A DNA stretch of 42,146 nucleotides from an uncultured Bacteroidales bacterium (lineage in GTDB: Bacteria > Bacteroidota > Bacteroidia > Bacteroidales > UBA932). This document shows, piece by piece, positions 32,867 through 41,870 of the stretch; position 1 is the first letter of the stretch; the number at the start of each line of letters is the position of its first letter. The stretch is from contig CALVDI010000017.1 in assembly GCA_944326225.1 (NCBI GenBank), positions 1 to 42,146 on the forward strand, given 5' to 3'. A model generated the notes under the pieces. It had not been told where the DNA came from. It did no database searches and saw only the letters and a list, made by a program, of their open reading frames with translations. The translations under genes and the position numbers were made by a program.

Positions 32867-34966
32867 CTATTTAAGACCTCTGTTCTCAAGCAGGGGCTCG
32901 ATTGACGGCTCCTGACCGCGGAAATTGACATACAGAGTCATGGCGTCATCCTCACCGCCCTTTTCCAGTATATCCTCGCGGAACTTGCGGGCCACCTCCG
33001 GATTGAAGATATCACCGGTCTCCTTGAAAGCCTGATATGCATCGGCATCAAGCACTTCGGCCCAGATATAGCTGTAATAGCCTACGGTATATCCGCCTCC
33101 GAAAACATGCGCGAAGTAAGTAGAGCGGTAGCGGGGAGGTATCTGCGGAAGCAGTCCCCTGTCACCTAGAGTCCTGGCCTCAAATTCATTGACATCCAGA
33201 TCTGCAGGAACATCGTTCATGATAAAATAATCCATATCAAGCAGGGACGCAGCCAGATACTCGGTAGTGGCGAAACCCTGACCGTACTTACCGGACTTGT
33301 CGAGCTTGTCCACCAGTTCCTGGGGAATCACCTCTCCGGTCTGATAATGCTTTGCGTACACCTTCAAGACCTCCGGCTCGAATGCCCAGTGCTCGTTGAT
33401 CTGCGAGGGCAGTTCCACGAAATCCCTCGTCATCGGGGCATTGCCCTTATATCTCACATCCTGCAACAGTGACTGCAGGGCGTGTCCGAACTCGTGGAAG
33501 AATGTCTCGGTCTCATCTGGGCTGAGAAGCGCGGGTGTGTCTCCATGACCACGGGTAAAATTGCCCACAATCGACACTATTGGGATGACTCTCTCCCCGT
33601 TCTCGTAACACTGCTCACGATATCCTGTACACCATGCTCCGCCTCTCTTAAGACCGGGACGGGCAAACATATCCATGAATATCACACCCAGTGTCGTACC
33701 GTCCGCATCCTTACACAGGAAGGCCTGAGCCTCGGGATCGGGAACTGGCACGTTGTTCAGAGGAGTGAATGTTATACCGTAAAGCCTGTTCGCCACATAG
33801 AAGATGCCCTCGCGGACATTCTCGAACTGGAAATAAGGCTTGAGCTCATCCTCGGAGAAATTGAATTTCTGAGTCTTTGCCTTCTCGAAATAATATCTCC
33901 AGTCAGCGGCGGTAAGAGCATCTTTCACACCCTCGGCCCTGGCTATTGGCTCCATGTCCGCGAGTTCCTTACGCGCTGAGTTGAGAGCCGGAGTCCAAAG
34001 CTGGTCCAGAAGCGCGTACACAGCCTCCGGAGTCTTGGCCATTCTGTCCTCCAGGACATACTGCGCATAATTGTCATAGCCCATGATCTTGGCCTTGCGG
34101 TTGCTCAGATTGACCAGCTCTATGACTATGGCCTTGTTGTCGTTGGCGTTGTCATTGTTCCCGCGGTTAAGATAACCGTTGAGAAGCTTCGTCCTCAACT
34201 CACGGTTACCATCGAACTGCAGGAAGGGCATCATACTGGCATTATCCAGGCCGAAAACCCACCAGCCACCCATACCTTTCTCTTCGGCACGACGCGCGGC
34301 GGCGTCCACAGCCGCCTTGGGAAGACCTGCGAGATCCTGCTCATTCTCCACGACCAGAGTAAAGTCTGCTGTCTCTTTGAGCACATTCTGCTCGAAAAGC
34401 AGCTGAAGCTCGGAGATACGGGAGTTTATCTTCTTCAACTCCTCCTTCCTGTCCGCGGGAAGAGTCGCACCGGCTCTCTCGTAACTCTTGTAAGTCTCTG
34501 TGAGCAGACGCATCTGGTCCGGTTCCAGACCGAGATTGTCCCTGTCATCGTATAGGGTCTTTATACGCGCAAACAGAGCCTCGTTCATGGATATGCTGTT
34601 GAAATGGTCGCTGACTATCGGAGCGAGCTCTGTCTCCAGAGCCATGATCTCGGGAGTGGCGTTGATGGAGGCTCCGTTGGAGAATACGGCATATATCCTG
34701 TCAAACAGTTCTCCTGAGTTGTCCAGAGCGACAATGGTGTTCTCAAATGTAGGAGCTTCGGGATTGGCCACTATGGCGTCTATCTCCTTGTTGTGCTCCT
34801 CAATGGCCTTGAGAACGGCCGGTTTATAATGTTCCGCCCTGATCTCGGAGAATGGAGCTATCCCGAAAGGGGTGTTCCACTCTTCCAGAAGCGGATTCTT
34901 ACTGTTGCACGATGTCATCATAAGCGCGGTTGCAAATATTGCGGTTGCTGTTAATACTTTCTTCAT
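32867..34966 (-). CDS. dcp: M3-family peptidyl-dipeptidase (Dcp-like) lipoprotein
   Basis: This 699-residue zinc metallopeptidase has a lipoprotein signal (MMTSCNSKN, Cys20), so it is exported. The mature part is the M3 fold, with the zinc motif HEFGH at 491-495, followed by QINEHWAFEP holding the third metal ligand. Residues GGYTVGYYSYIWAEVL near 640-655 match the M3A C-terminal region that binds the substrate. Dcp enzymes remove C-terminal dipeptides from oligopeptides. In Bacteroidales, Dcp homologues with a lipobox are common. The name is by homology; oligopeptidase A-like specificity cannot be excluded. It is 15 bases before argS and 35 bases after rpoD. Confidence 0.92.
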   Translation of the reverse strand: MKKVLTATAIFATALMMTSCNSKNPLLEEWNTPFGIAPFSEIRAEHYKPAVLKAIEEHNKEIDAIVANPEAPTFENTIVALDNSGELFDRIYAVFSNGASINATPEIMALETELAPIVSDHFNSISMNEALFARIKTLYDDRDNLGLEPDQMRLLTETYKSYERAGATLPADRKEELKKINSRISELQLLFEQNVLKETADFTLVVENEQDLAGLPKAAVDAAARRAEEKGMGGWWVFGLDNASMMPFLQFDGNRELRTKLLNGYLNRGNNDNANDNKAIVIELVNLSNRKAKIMGYDNYAQYVLEDRMAKTPEAVYALLDQLWTPALNSARKELADMEPIARAEGVKDALTAADWRYYFEKAKTQKFNFSEDELKPYFQFENVREGIFYVANRLYGITFTPLNNVPVPDPEAQAFLCKDADGTTLGVIFMDMFARPGLKRGGAWCTGYREQCYENGERVIPIVSIVGNFTRGHGDTPALLSPDETETFFHEFGHALQSLLQDVRYKGNAPMTRDFVELPSQINEHWAFEPEVLKVYAKHYQTGEVIPQELVDKLDKSGKYGQGFATTEYLAASLLDMDYFIMNDVPADLDVNEFEARTLGDRGLLPQIPPRYRSTYFAHVFGGGYTVGYYSYIWAEVLDADAYQAFKETGDIFNPEVARKFREDILEKGGEDDAMTLYVNFRGQEPSIEPLLENRGLK

Positions 34967-35001
34967 ATTTATTGATAGTGTTCTGTGTGTCTGTATCCTG
35001 A

Positions 35002-35862
35002 TTATCCGAGATAGCTCTTGAGCAGCTTACTGCGGTTGCTGTGTCTGAGACGGCGGATGGCCTTCTCCTTGATCTGACGCACCCTTTCACGGGTCAGACC
35101 GAACTTCTCTCCGATCTCCTCCAGGGTCATCTCCTGGGTACCGATACCGAAAAAGTCCTTCACGATATCCCTCTCCCTCTCAGTAAGTGTGGAGAGGGCT
35201 CTCTCTATCTCCTTGTTGAGCGACTCGTTGACCAGTCCCTTGTCGGCGTTGGGCGAGTCGTTGTTGACCAGCACGTCCAGCAGGCTGTTATCCTCACCGT
35301 CCACAAACGGGGCGTCAACAGACACATGACGTCCGGAGACTCTGAGCGTATCGGCAATCTTGTCCCTTGGGATATCCAGTATCTCCGCCAGCTCGTCTGG
35401 CGAAGGCATCCTCTCGTTGTCCTGCTCGAACTTCTGCAGGGCCTTGTTGATCTTGTTCAGGGAACCTACCTGGTTGAGCGGAAGACGGACTATCCTGGAC
35501 TGCTCGGCCAGAGCCTGCAGTATTGACTGACGTATCCACCACACAGCGTAGGAGATGAACTTGAAGCCACGGGTCTCGTCAAACTTCTCGGCGGCCTTGA
35601 TGAGTCCGAGATTCCCCTCATTGATAAGGTCCGGAAGACTAAGGCCCTGATTCTGGTACTGTTTCGCAACAGAAACAACGAAGCGGAGATTGGCTTTCGT
35701 CAGTTTCTCAAGGGCTTTCTGGTCGCCCTTGCGGATTCTCTGCGCCAACTCCACTTCCTCATCAACCCCGATGAGCTCCTCCCTGCCTATCTCCTGGAGA
35801 TACTTGTCGAGAGAGGCGCTCTCACGGTTGGTAATCGATTTTGTAATCTTTAGTTGTCTCAT
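35002..35862 (-). CDS. rpoD: Primary RNA polymerase sigma factor
   Basis: This 286-residue sigma-70 factor is the short Bacteroidota type without a non-conserved insertion. Region 1.2 is [18 protein letters not shown], regions 2.1-2.4 include [20 protein letters not shown] and [20 protein letters not shown], region 3 starts at [14 protein letters not shown], and region 4.2 is [24 protein letters not shown]. It directs RNA polymerase to housekeeping promoters, which in this phylum have TTTG and TAnnTTTG boxes, matching the boxes noted here. The gene is 6 bases after the HtrA-type protease gene on the same strand and 35 bases before the M3 peptidase gene, so read-through is likely. Confidence 0.97.
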   Translation of the reverse strand: MRQLKITKSITNRESASLDKYLQEIGREELIGVDEEVELAQRIRKGDQKALEKLTKANLRFVVSVAKQYQNQGLSLPDLINEGNLGLIKAAEKFDETRGFKFISYAVWWIRQSILQALAEQSRIVRLPLNQVGSLNKINKALQKFEQDNERMPSPDELAEILDIPRDKIADTLRVSGRHVSVDAPFVDGEDNSLLDVLVNNDSPNADKGLVNESLNKEIERALSTLTERERDIVKDFFGIGTQEMTLEEIGEKFGLTRERVRQIKEKAIRRLRHSNRSKLLKSYLG

Positions 35863-35868
35863 TATATT

Positions 35869-37308
35869 TTATAAACCTATTCCATAGTAGTAGAGGTTGC
35901 CGTCCGGATAAAAGCCCTCAATCAGCAGAGACCTTCTGGATCTCTTGACCTCGGCAGCCACATCCTGAGGCGATGAGACCGGAGTATTATTAATATAGGT
36001 GATGATGAATCCCTCCTTAATACCCGCGTCACGTATCTTGCCTTTCTCTACAGACGCAATCTTAACTCCTGCCTCAAGTCCAAGCTTCTCCAGCTCCTCC
36101 TTCGGTGCGGGAACCAGCTGCGCTCCGAAGAGATTGACATTGCCCTGACGGTTGTAGGCGTTCATCTCCTGAGTATCCTTGCCGATAAGGGTAACATCCA
36201 TACTCATGGTCTTGTCACCTCTTCTTACCTCAACCTTAATCTTGTCTCCGGGACGATGGGCATTGATAATCTCCTGCACCGCCGTACTCTTTGACACCTC
36301 TGCCCCGTCTATGGACAGAAGAATGTCCCCCTCCTCGATTCCGGCAGCCTCAGCAGCACCGCCTTTCACTACCTCAGCTATATATACGCCCTCGGTCGTG
36401 GAAAGTTTCATTTTCTCTTTCAAAGTTTCATTATTATTTATCATGCTGATGCCGAGCATGGCGCGCTGAACGGAGCCGTATTCCTTAAAGTCCGATACTA
36501 TCTTCTTTACGATATTGACCGGCACCGCAAAGGAATACCCTGCATAAGAGCCTGTCTGCGAGATAATGGCAGTATTGATACCGACCAATTCTCCCTTGAT
36601 GTTGACTAGCGCCCCGCCACTGTTGCCGGGATTGACCGCCGCATCAGTCTGGATAAACGACTCGATCTTGAACTCTCCTGAGTAATTGGGCATCGAACGC
36701 CCCTTCGCGCTCACTATACCGGCAGTTATGGTAGATGTCAACCCGTACGGACTGCCGATGGCGAGCACCCACTCACCCAGCCTGAGTTCGTCCGAGTTTC
36801 CCATCGGTATGGTGGGCAGTCCCTTGGCGTCTATCTTCAACAAGGCCACGTCCGTAGCCGGATCCGTACCTATAATATCCGCCTTGAATGTCTTCTTGTC
36901 ACCTATCGTCACTTCTATCTCAGTGGCGCCAGACACGACGTGATTGTTCGTCACTATGAGACCATCCTCGGATATAATCACGCCCGAGCCGGTGCCGATC
37001 TGCTCACGGGGCATGGAGTCACCGAATCCGAAAAAGTACTCAAACAGGGAAGAGGGCCCCTGAGGCTGCTCGCTTCTCTTGACTACCTTTACATATACCA
37101 CGGCGTTGACCGAAGACTCCGCCGCATATGTGAAATCCGGATAATCCCCGGATATGCTTACATTTCTCACGACTGCTCCCGTACTGCCAGGATCGTATAC
37201 ATAAGTCTGCTGTCCTTTATCAGAGCCAGTCACTTTGACAGTAAAGTAACCGGCAAGTCCGCCGGCTATTACGGCAGCCAGCACTATCAGCCAATTTTTC
37301 TTTCTCAT
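35869..37308 (-). CDS. HtrA/Deg-type serine protease with two PDZ domains
   Basis: This 479-residue protease has an N-terminal hydrophobic segment (about 5-25) that acts as a signal or anchor. The trypsin-like domain has His123 (TNNHVV), Asp153 (ATDVALLK) and Ser230 (NPGNSGGALV). Two PDZ domains follow (about 275-375 and 385-475), with GVYIAEVVKGGAAEAAGIEEGDILLSIDG in the first. The protein acts in the periplasm on misfolded proteins. The layout equals DegP/DegQ; the exact orthologue is not decided. It is divergent from dnaN across a 99-base gap and is followed by rpoD at 6 bases. Confidence 0.94.
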   Translation of the reverse strand: MRKKNWLIVLAAVIAGGLAGYFTVKVTGSDKGQQTYVYDPGSTGAVVRNVSISGDYPDFTYAAESSVNAVVYVKVVKRSEQPQGPSSLFEYFFGFGDSMPREQIGTGSGVIISEDGLIVTNNHVVSGATEIEVTIGDKKTFKADIIGTDPATDVALLKIDAKGLPTIPMGNSDELRLGEWVLAIGSPYGLTSTITAGIVSAKGRSMPNYSGEFKIESFIQTDAAVNPGNSGGALVNIKGELVGINTAIISQTGSYAGYSFAVPVNIVKKIVSDFKEYGSVQRAMLGISMINNNETLKEKMKLSTTEGVYIAEVVKGGAAEAAGIEEGDILLSIDGAEVSKSTAVQEIINAHRPGDKIKVEVRRGDKTMSMDVTLIGKDTQEMNAYNRQGNVNLFGAQLVPAPKEELEKLGLEAGVKIASVEKGKIRDAGIKEGFIITYINNTPVSSPQDVAAEVKRSRRSLLIEGFYPDGNLYYYGIGL

Positions 37309-37369
37309 ATTCTGTCAATTTTTTTGGGTTTTGTTTACAATTAACTCAAATTATATGCCAAATTTTTTA

Positions 37370-37377
37370 TACATTTG
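37370..37377 (+). promoter_or_regulatory. Putative -7 box upstream of dnaN
   Basis: TACATTTG at 37370-37377 matches TAnnTTTG and is identical to the box before the glycosyltransferase gene. No good TTTG is found 19 bases upstream. The start of transcription would be near 37383, giving a leader of about 25 bases before ATG 37408. Confidence 0.5.
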
Positions 37378-37407
37378 TGTCCTTAAAAAGAACAAAATCC
37401 CACACTG

Positions 37408-38535
37408 ATGAATTTTACAATATCGAGTACAGAACTTCTCCACGGCCTGCTTTCCGGACTGAGAGTGATTTCCAACAAGACCACTACCCCCATCCTGGAC
37501 AATTTCCTTTTTGTCCTCAGGGGCAGCTCCCTGGAAGTGACCGCATCGGATTCAGAAACCACATTGAAGACATCCATTCCGGTTGACGAAGTCAGGGAGG
37601 AAGGCGCCGCGGCTGTCCCGGCGAAGATTCTCACTGACTCCCTAAAGGAGTTCCCTGACATGCCCATAGAGTTCAAGACACTCGAGGACAACAGCACCAT
37701 GCAGATAAGCTGGGCGACAGGAGCGCAGAAGATACCTTTCTTCCCCGCCGACTATTATCCCGAACTGCCGGCCATGGACGAGACCGCAGTCTCTGTGAGG
37801 ATCTCCGCCGAGTCCCTTTCGGCAGGACTGGGATACACACTCTACGCTACGGCAGACGAGGTGCTTAGACCCGTCATGAACGGCGTGCTTTTCGACCTGT
37901 CACCCGAGTCCACCTCTCTCGTGGCATCCGACTCCCACAAGCTTGTCTGCTACACCAGGACTGACATAAAGTCCGAGAACAAGTCCGCATTCATCCTGCC
38001 CAAGAAACCGGCGGCCATACTCAGGGGACTTCTGGCCAAGTCCGACAGCGACGTCACCGTGACGTTTGACGGAAAGAACGCGCATTTTGAGTTCGACGGC
38101 TACGTGATGATCGGACGGCTCGTGGACGGCACATACCCGGCATACAGGACGGTGATTCCCAAGAACAACCAGAACAAGATGATCATCGGAAGGACTACCC
38201 TGCTCAACGCCGCCAAGCGCGTCTCGGTATGCTCCAACCAGGCCACTTCCAGCATGAAGCTGTCACTGTCATTCAACAGCCTGACCATATCGGCACAGGA
38301 TACAGGATTCTCCATCTCCGCCCATGAGACACTGCCCTGCCAGTATGACGGAGACCCCATGGACATAGGCTTCAAGTCCACGTTCCTCATCGAGATTCTC
38401 TCCAACCTGCCCTATGAGGAGATATGCTTTGAGCTTGCCGACCCGGCCAGAGCCGCCCTGATAGTCGCAGCCGAGGACCACAATCCCGACGAGGACATCT
38501 GCTCGCTCCTGATGCCCATACGTATCCCCAACTAA
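37408..38535 (+). CDS. dnaN: DNA polymerase III beta subunit (sliding clamp)
   Basis: This 375-residue protein is the replication sliding clamp, with three repeated clamp domains of about 120 residues: about 1-120, 125-245 and 250-375. Visible blocks are MNFTISSTELLHGLLSGLRVIS, VMNGVLFDLSPESTSLVASDSHKL, and the C-terminal DEDICSLLMPIRI, which ends in the usual MPIR. The length is normal. It is followed after 9 bases by the DnaQ-like exonuclease gene. No dnaA or DnaA-box cluster is present, so this is not evidence of oriC. The Y-family polymerase at the left edge carries a clamp-binding motif and would use this clamp. Confidence 0.97.
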   Translation: MNFTISSTELLHGLLSGLRVISNKTTTPILDNFLFVLRGSSLEVTASDSETTLKTSIPVDEVREEGAAAVPAKILTDSLKEFPDMPIEFKTLEDNSTMQISWATGAQKIPFFPADYYPELPAMDETAVSVRISAESLSAGLGYTLYATADEVLRPVMNGVLFDLSPESTSLVASDSHKLVCYTRTDIKSENKSAFILPKKPAAILRGLLAKSDSDVTVTFDGKNAHFEFDGYVMIGRLVDGTYPAYRTVIPKNNQNKMIIGRTTLLNAAKRVSVCSNQATSSMKLSLSFNSLTISAQDTGFSISAHETLPCQYDGDPMDIGFKSTFLIEILSNLPYEEICFELADPARAALIVAAEDHNPDEDICSLLMPIRIPN

Positions 38536-38544
38536 TTTCAGACA

Positions 38545-39315
38545 ATGAGACTCAATCTTAAAAACCCGATTATATTCTTCGACATAGAGAGCACAGGCCT
38601 CAACGTCGCCACTGACCGTATTGTCGAGATTTCCATGGTAAAGGTGATGCCGGACGGCTCCACTGAGGTCAAGACCCGGAGGATCAACCCCACCATACAC
38701 ATTTCCGAAGAATCCACCAGAATACACGGCATACACGACGAGGACGTCAAGGACTGCCCCACATTCAACCAGATAGCGAAATCCCTGGCAAAATGGATGG
38801 AAGGCTGCGATATAGCCGGATACAATTCCAACAAGTTTGACATACCGGTGCTATACGAGGAGTTCCTGAGAGCCGGAGTGGACTTTGATTTCCGCAAGAG
38901 AAAACTGGTGGACGTGCAGAACATCTTCCACAAGATGGAGCAGAGGACCCTCTCGGCGGCATACAAGTTCTACTGCCACAAGGACCTCAACAACGCCCAC
39001 TCCGCAGAGGCCGACACCATGGCCACATACGAGATACTCCAGGCCCAGCTGGACAAATATCAGGACACACTGCAGAACGACATCACCTTCCTGTCCGACT
39101 TCTCGTCCAAGACCAAGTTCGCCGACTATGCCGGACGCATCATCTACAACGACCAGGACGTACCGGTGTTCAACTTCGGCAAGCACAAGGGGAAACCTGT
39201 GGAGGAAGTCCTGAAGAAAGAACCCAGCTACTACTCCTGGATGATGAACGGAGACTTTACTCTGGACACCAAGAAAGTACTTACCGAGATTAAGATCAAG
39301 TCCTCCTCACGGTGA
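38545..39315 (+). CDS. DnaQ-like 3'-5' exonuclease (DEDDh)
   Basis: This 256-residue protein has the exonuclease domain of the DNA polymerase III epsilon type. Motif I is FFDIESTG (Asp13, Glu15), a second block is IAGYNSNKFDIPVL, and motif III is NNAHSAEADT. The C-terminal part (about 205-256, FNFGKHKGKPVEEVLKKEPSYYSWM) is a short domain often attached in Bacteroidetes, resembling the DUF3820-like 'GKHKGK' unit. It probably trims or proofreads DNA; whether it is the true epsilon subunit of the replicase is not shown. It is 9 bases after dnaN. Its TGA overlaps the GTG start of the next gene. Confidence 0.9.
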   Translation: MRLNLKNPIIFFDIESTGLNVATDRIVEISMVKVMPDGSTEVKTRRINPTIHISEESTRIHGIHDEDVKDCPTFNQIAKSLAKWMEGCDIAGYNSNKFDIPVLYEEFLRAGVDFDFRKRKLVDVQNIFHKMEQRTLSAAYKFYCHKDLNNAHSAEADTMATYEILQAQLDKYQDTLQNDITFLSDFSSKTKFADYAGRIIYNDQDVPVFNFGKHKGKPVEEVLKKEPSYYSWMMNGDFTLDTKKVLTEIKIKSSSR

Positions 39316-39884
39316 ACATATTAGTCTCTCCATATCGGAACGGCAGTTTCTATTTCCGGTCAGACTCTACCATGATCAGAGCTCTGACCGACTTTTATAT
39401 CCCGGATTACATAGACAGCATCTCGGCGGTACCCGTTCTATGCATCAGGTCAGAGAGATCCGGCAAGTCCGTTCCTGCCAGATTCGCCGACAGATATCTC
39501 GGGCCGTTCACCTGTGGCCTGCTGATTAAAGCTGAGCTGAACAAGGATGCGGTATCGCCGGAGGACCTCATCTTCGTAGAGAACGCCCTGGACTACTCCA
39601 CTGTCATACCGTATGACCTCCTGCCCGCTGACAGGCTGAGCGGATTCATCTCGGAACAGAGACCCTTGACGATAAAGATTAACGGACATCCGGCTGTTTC
39701 CGTATCCAGTACTCCCGGGAAGGATGAACTGAGCAGAAGGTTTGCGGAGATAAGCCGTTACTGCTCCCTTAGGACGGGAGATTTCCTGGCTTTCGAACTG
39801 GCAGATGCCGTACCTGTCCCCAAAGACAGCCGGCTCACCTGCACATTCGGTGTTGAAGGGAATATCAGCATCATCGTCCACTAG
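39312..39884 (+). CDS. Hypothetical protein with weak FAA-hydrolase-like C-terminus
   Basis: This 190-residue protein starts at GTG 39312, overlapping the exonuclease stop by 4 bases (GTGA), so the start is supported by coupling. The C-terminal half has a pattern that weakly resembles fumarylacetoacetate hydrolase family proteins (ISRYCSLRTGDFLAFELADAVPVPKDSRL, where the family has a 'LKPGDLIFTGTP' block), but the metal-binding acidic residues I would expect are not clear. It may be a divergent non-catalytic member. It ends in a 14-base overlap with the convergent flavoprotein gene. Genes of this kind follow dnaQ-like genes in other Bacteroidales as far as I recall. Function unknown. Confidence 0.65.
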   Translation: MNILVSPYRNGSFYFRSDSTMIRALTDFYIPDYIDSISAVPVLCIRSERSGKSVPARFADRYLGPFTCGLLIKAELNKDAVSPEDLIFVENALDYSTVIPYDLLPADRLSGFISEQRPLTIKINGHPAVSVSSTPGKDELSRRFAEISRYCSLRTGDFLAFELADAVPVPKDSRLTCTFGVEGNISIIVH

Positions 39885-41106
39885 CCATCGCCGCATTGAC
39901 TGCCGCTGCCGCCGTAGAAAACGCAATCTGAAGATTGTAGCCGCCGGTATCTCCGTCAAGGTCCATCACCTCGCCAGCAAAATAAAGTCCCGGAACCACC
40001 TTGGACTCCATGGTCTTTCGGGAGATTTCCTTAAGACTCACTCCGCCGGATGTGACTACCGCCCTGCTGTAATCCACATAGTCTTTTACGTCGAATCTCC
40101 AATGCTTTAACTTGACAGGAAGATTGTTGACAGACAAAGACGGGTCTGAATCCATAAACGGCTTGACAGCCTGCAACGGAAGAAGCCTTTCCAGATAACG
40201 GGACAACTTTACATCCTTGCGGTATTCCCTCTGAATCCTGTCCCTGAGCACCTGTTCCTGAAGAGCAGGCTTAAGGTCTATCACCACACTGACCTTGCTG
40301 CCGGCCACAAGTGCATGCACGGCCTTCCTGCTCACCCGGAATCCCAGAGCTCCCTCTATGCCTCCTTTTGTAAAGGAAAGTTCTCCGAACTCCTGTTGCA
40401 CCACACCTCCGTCTACTTCCAAAGACAAAGAGACATTGCGGAGAGTAAGACCTATCAGCCCGAAATTGTAATTGTATGGTATCAGGGCTGTCAGTGACGG
40501 TTGGGTACTGACTATACTGTGTCCGAGCCGTGAGGCAAACCGGTACCCGTCTCCCGTCGACCCCGTCAAGGGATATGAGAGTCCGCCTGTAGCTATTATC
40601 ACACACCTCGCAGCAATATGCCCTGCCCTCATCCTGTTTCCCAGAAACAGGGCCGTGATATCAAAGCCGCCTTTCGGTCGTGGATTTACAGACAGCACCT
40701 CCGTACCCGTAAAAAGACTCACATTACCTCCGCGATGTATATGAGACACAAGCGCATCTCTCACATCCGAGCTTCTACCGGACAGGGGGAACACCCTCAT
40801 ACCTCTCTCCTCCACCGTCTTAAGGCCCATGCTGTTAAGAAACTCAACTGTGTCATCATTGGAGAATGCCATGAACGAAGGACGGAAAAAATTAGAATCC
40901 GGATAGATATGAGACTTAAAATCCTCCCACTTACGGCTATTGGTGATATTACAGCGTCCCTTCCCGGTGATAAGCATTTTACGGCCACACTCCGTATTCT
41001 TTTCCAAGAGTGCCACTCTGCATTTTTTACCTGCCGCTACTGCTGCGGCCATCAGTCCGGCAGCACCTCCTCCCACTATCACAATATCATATTCTCCTGA
41101 TGACAT
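39871..41106 (-). CDS. HI0933-family FAD-dependent oxidoreductase (YhiN-like)
   Basis: This 411-residue flavoprotein has an N-terminal Rossmann motif VGGGAAGLMAA (11-21), an FAD-binding block ECGRKMLITGKGRCNITN (about 39-56), and a C-terminal GLYFAGEVMDLDGDTGGYNLQIAFSTAAAA block that closes the FAD site. The family is annotated as HI0933-like; the substrate is unknown. No signal peptide is present. It converges with the preceding gene, overlapping its last 14 bases. It is divergent from tRNA-Thr, with a 64-base gap that holds two promoter-like boxes. Confidence 0.92.
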   Translation of the reverse strand: MSSGEYDIVIVGGGAAGLMAAAVAAGKKCRVALLEKNTECGRKMLITGKGRCNITNSRKWEDFKSHIYPDSNFFRPSFMAFSNDDTVEFLNSMGLKTVEERGMRVFPLSGRSSDVRDALVSHIHRGGNVSLFTGTEVLSVNPRPKGGFDITALFLGNRMRAGHIAARCVIIATGGLSYPLTGSTGDGYRFASRLGHSIVSTQPSLTALIPYNYNFGLIGLTLRNVSLSLEVDGGVVQQEFGELSFTKGGIEGALGFRVSRKAVHALVAGSKVSVVIDLKPALQEQVLRDRIQREYRKDVKLSRYLERLLPLQAVKPFMDSDPSLSVNNLPVKLKHWRFDVKDYVDYSRAVVTSGGVSLKEISRKTMESKVVPGLYFAGEVMDLDGDTGGYNLQIAFSTAAAAVNAAMASGR

Positions 41107-41122
41107 ACCTGATGTTTTATTT

Positions 41123-41153
41123 TTCGCAAAATTAGAATTATTTTCTATATTTG
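41123..41153 (+). promoter_or_regulatory. Putative tRNA-Thr promoter
   Basis: TATATTTG at 41146-41153 is a good TAnnTTTG box, with TTCG at 41123-41126 as a one-mismatch -33 element at 19 bases. The start of transcription would be about 10-12 bases before the tRNA 5' end, so a short precursor leader is expected. Confidence 0.6.
41127..41134 (-). promoter_or_regulatory. Putative -7 box for the flavoprotein gene
   Basis: On the minus strand these bases read TAATTTTG, fitting TAnnTTTG, about 21 bases before ATG 41106. No TTTG at the right distance is found. It lies close to the divergent tRNA promoter box. Confidence 0.4.
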
Positions 41154-41170
41154 CACCCTCAAAACAAAAA

Positions 41171-41246
41171 GCCTCTTTAGCTCAGCTGGTAGAGCAGCTC
41201 ATTCGTAATGAGCAGGTCGTGGGTTCGAGTCCCATGAGAGGCTCCA
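41171..41246 (+). tRNA. tRNA-Thr (anticodon CGT)
   Basis: The cloverleaf is complete: acceptor GCCTCTT/GAGAGGC with one G-U pair, D arm GCTC/GAGC, anticodon stem GCTCA/TGAGC around TTCGTAA (anticodon CGT, codon ACG), a GTGGG/CCCAT T arm around TTCGAGT, and discriminator T at 41243. CCA follows at 41244-41246 and appears encoded. The following gene's ATG begins at 41248, only one base after CCA. Confidence 0.96.
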
Positions 41247-41247
41247 G

Positions 41248-41853
41248 ATGAAACACAAAGCACCTTTCATTGCCGCTATCCTTATTGCGGCACTTTTTAT
41301 TTCCGCATGTTCTTCCGGAAAAACGGACAGGAATCTCCAGGACTCAGTTCTTGACGCAATCGCCACACGCACCAGCATCAGGGCATACTCGGACAAACCG
41401 GTAGACAAAAAGACCGTCAGCACCCTGCTTAAGGCAGGCATGGCGGCTCCTACCGCAATGAACACCCGGCCCTGGGTTTTCTATGTTGTCCGCGACAAAG
41501 CCATGATGGAAGAGATAAGCTGTACGCTTCCCTACACCAAAATGGCCAAGGATGCCGCCGTGCTCATCGTGCCGTGCGGAGACCGGGAGAGGTTCCTGAC
41601 CGGAGAAGGCATGACCTACTGGGTTCAGGACGTGTCCGCCGCCACCGAGAACATCCTGCTGGCAGCCCACGCCATGGGACTCGGCGCAGTATGGACCGGA
41701 GTATATCCGATAAGGGAACGCATCACAGATGTATCCAGGATACTGGACATAGCTCCGGAGCATGTGCCGCTATGCGTCATCCCCATAGGATATCCGGCTG
41801 AAAATCCTGAGCCAAAGGACAAGTGGGAACCGGAAAGAATCTTCTACCGCTGA
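41248..41853 (+). CDS. Lipoprotein nitroreductase-like FMN protein
   Basis: This 201-residue protein belongs to the nitroreductase superfamily, which uses FMN to reduce nitro-aromatics, quinones or similar. Family blocks are RTSIRAYSDKPVDKKTVSTL (about 42-61), APTAMNTRPWVFYVV (about 67-81) and AATENILLAAHAMGLGAVW (about 131-149). It has an N-terminal lipoprotein signal, with Cys21 in LFISACSSG, so it should be exported, unlike most cytoplasmic family members. The start is fixed by the signal peptide. The ATG is one base after the encoded tRNA CCA, so this gene has no separate leader. A GAGAGG within the tRNA acceptor strand (41236-41241) lies 6 bases before the ATG and could act as a Shine-Dalgarno site. 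Confidence 0.88.
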   Translation: MKHKAPFIAAILIAALFISACSSGKTDRNLQDSVLDAIATRTSIRAYSDKPVDKKTVSTLLKAGMAAPTAMNTRPWVFYVVRDKAMMEEISCTLPYTKMAKDAAVLIVPCGDRERFLTGEGMTYWVQDVSAATENILLAAHAMGLGAVWTGVYPIRERITDVSRILDIAPEHVPLCVIPIGYPAENPEPKDKWEPERIFYR

Positions 41854-41870
41854 TCTCAATGTATGGTTTC

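Noticed and set aside
37309..38535. Replication origin near dnaN
   Set aside because: No dnaA and no cluster of DnaA boxes in the 99-base gap; dnaN is often away from oriC in this group.
41171..41246. tRNA-Thr as an attachment site of an integrated element
   Set aside because: No integrase and no duplicated tRNA 3' end in the window; the neighbours on both sides look like ordinary genes.
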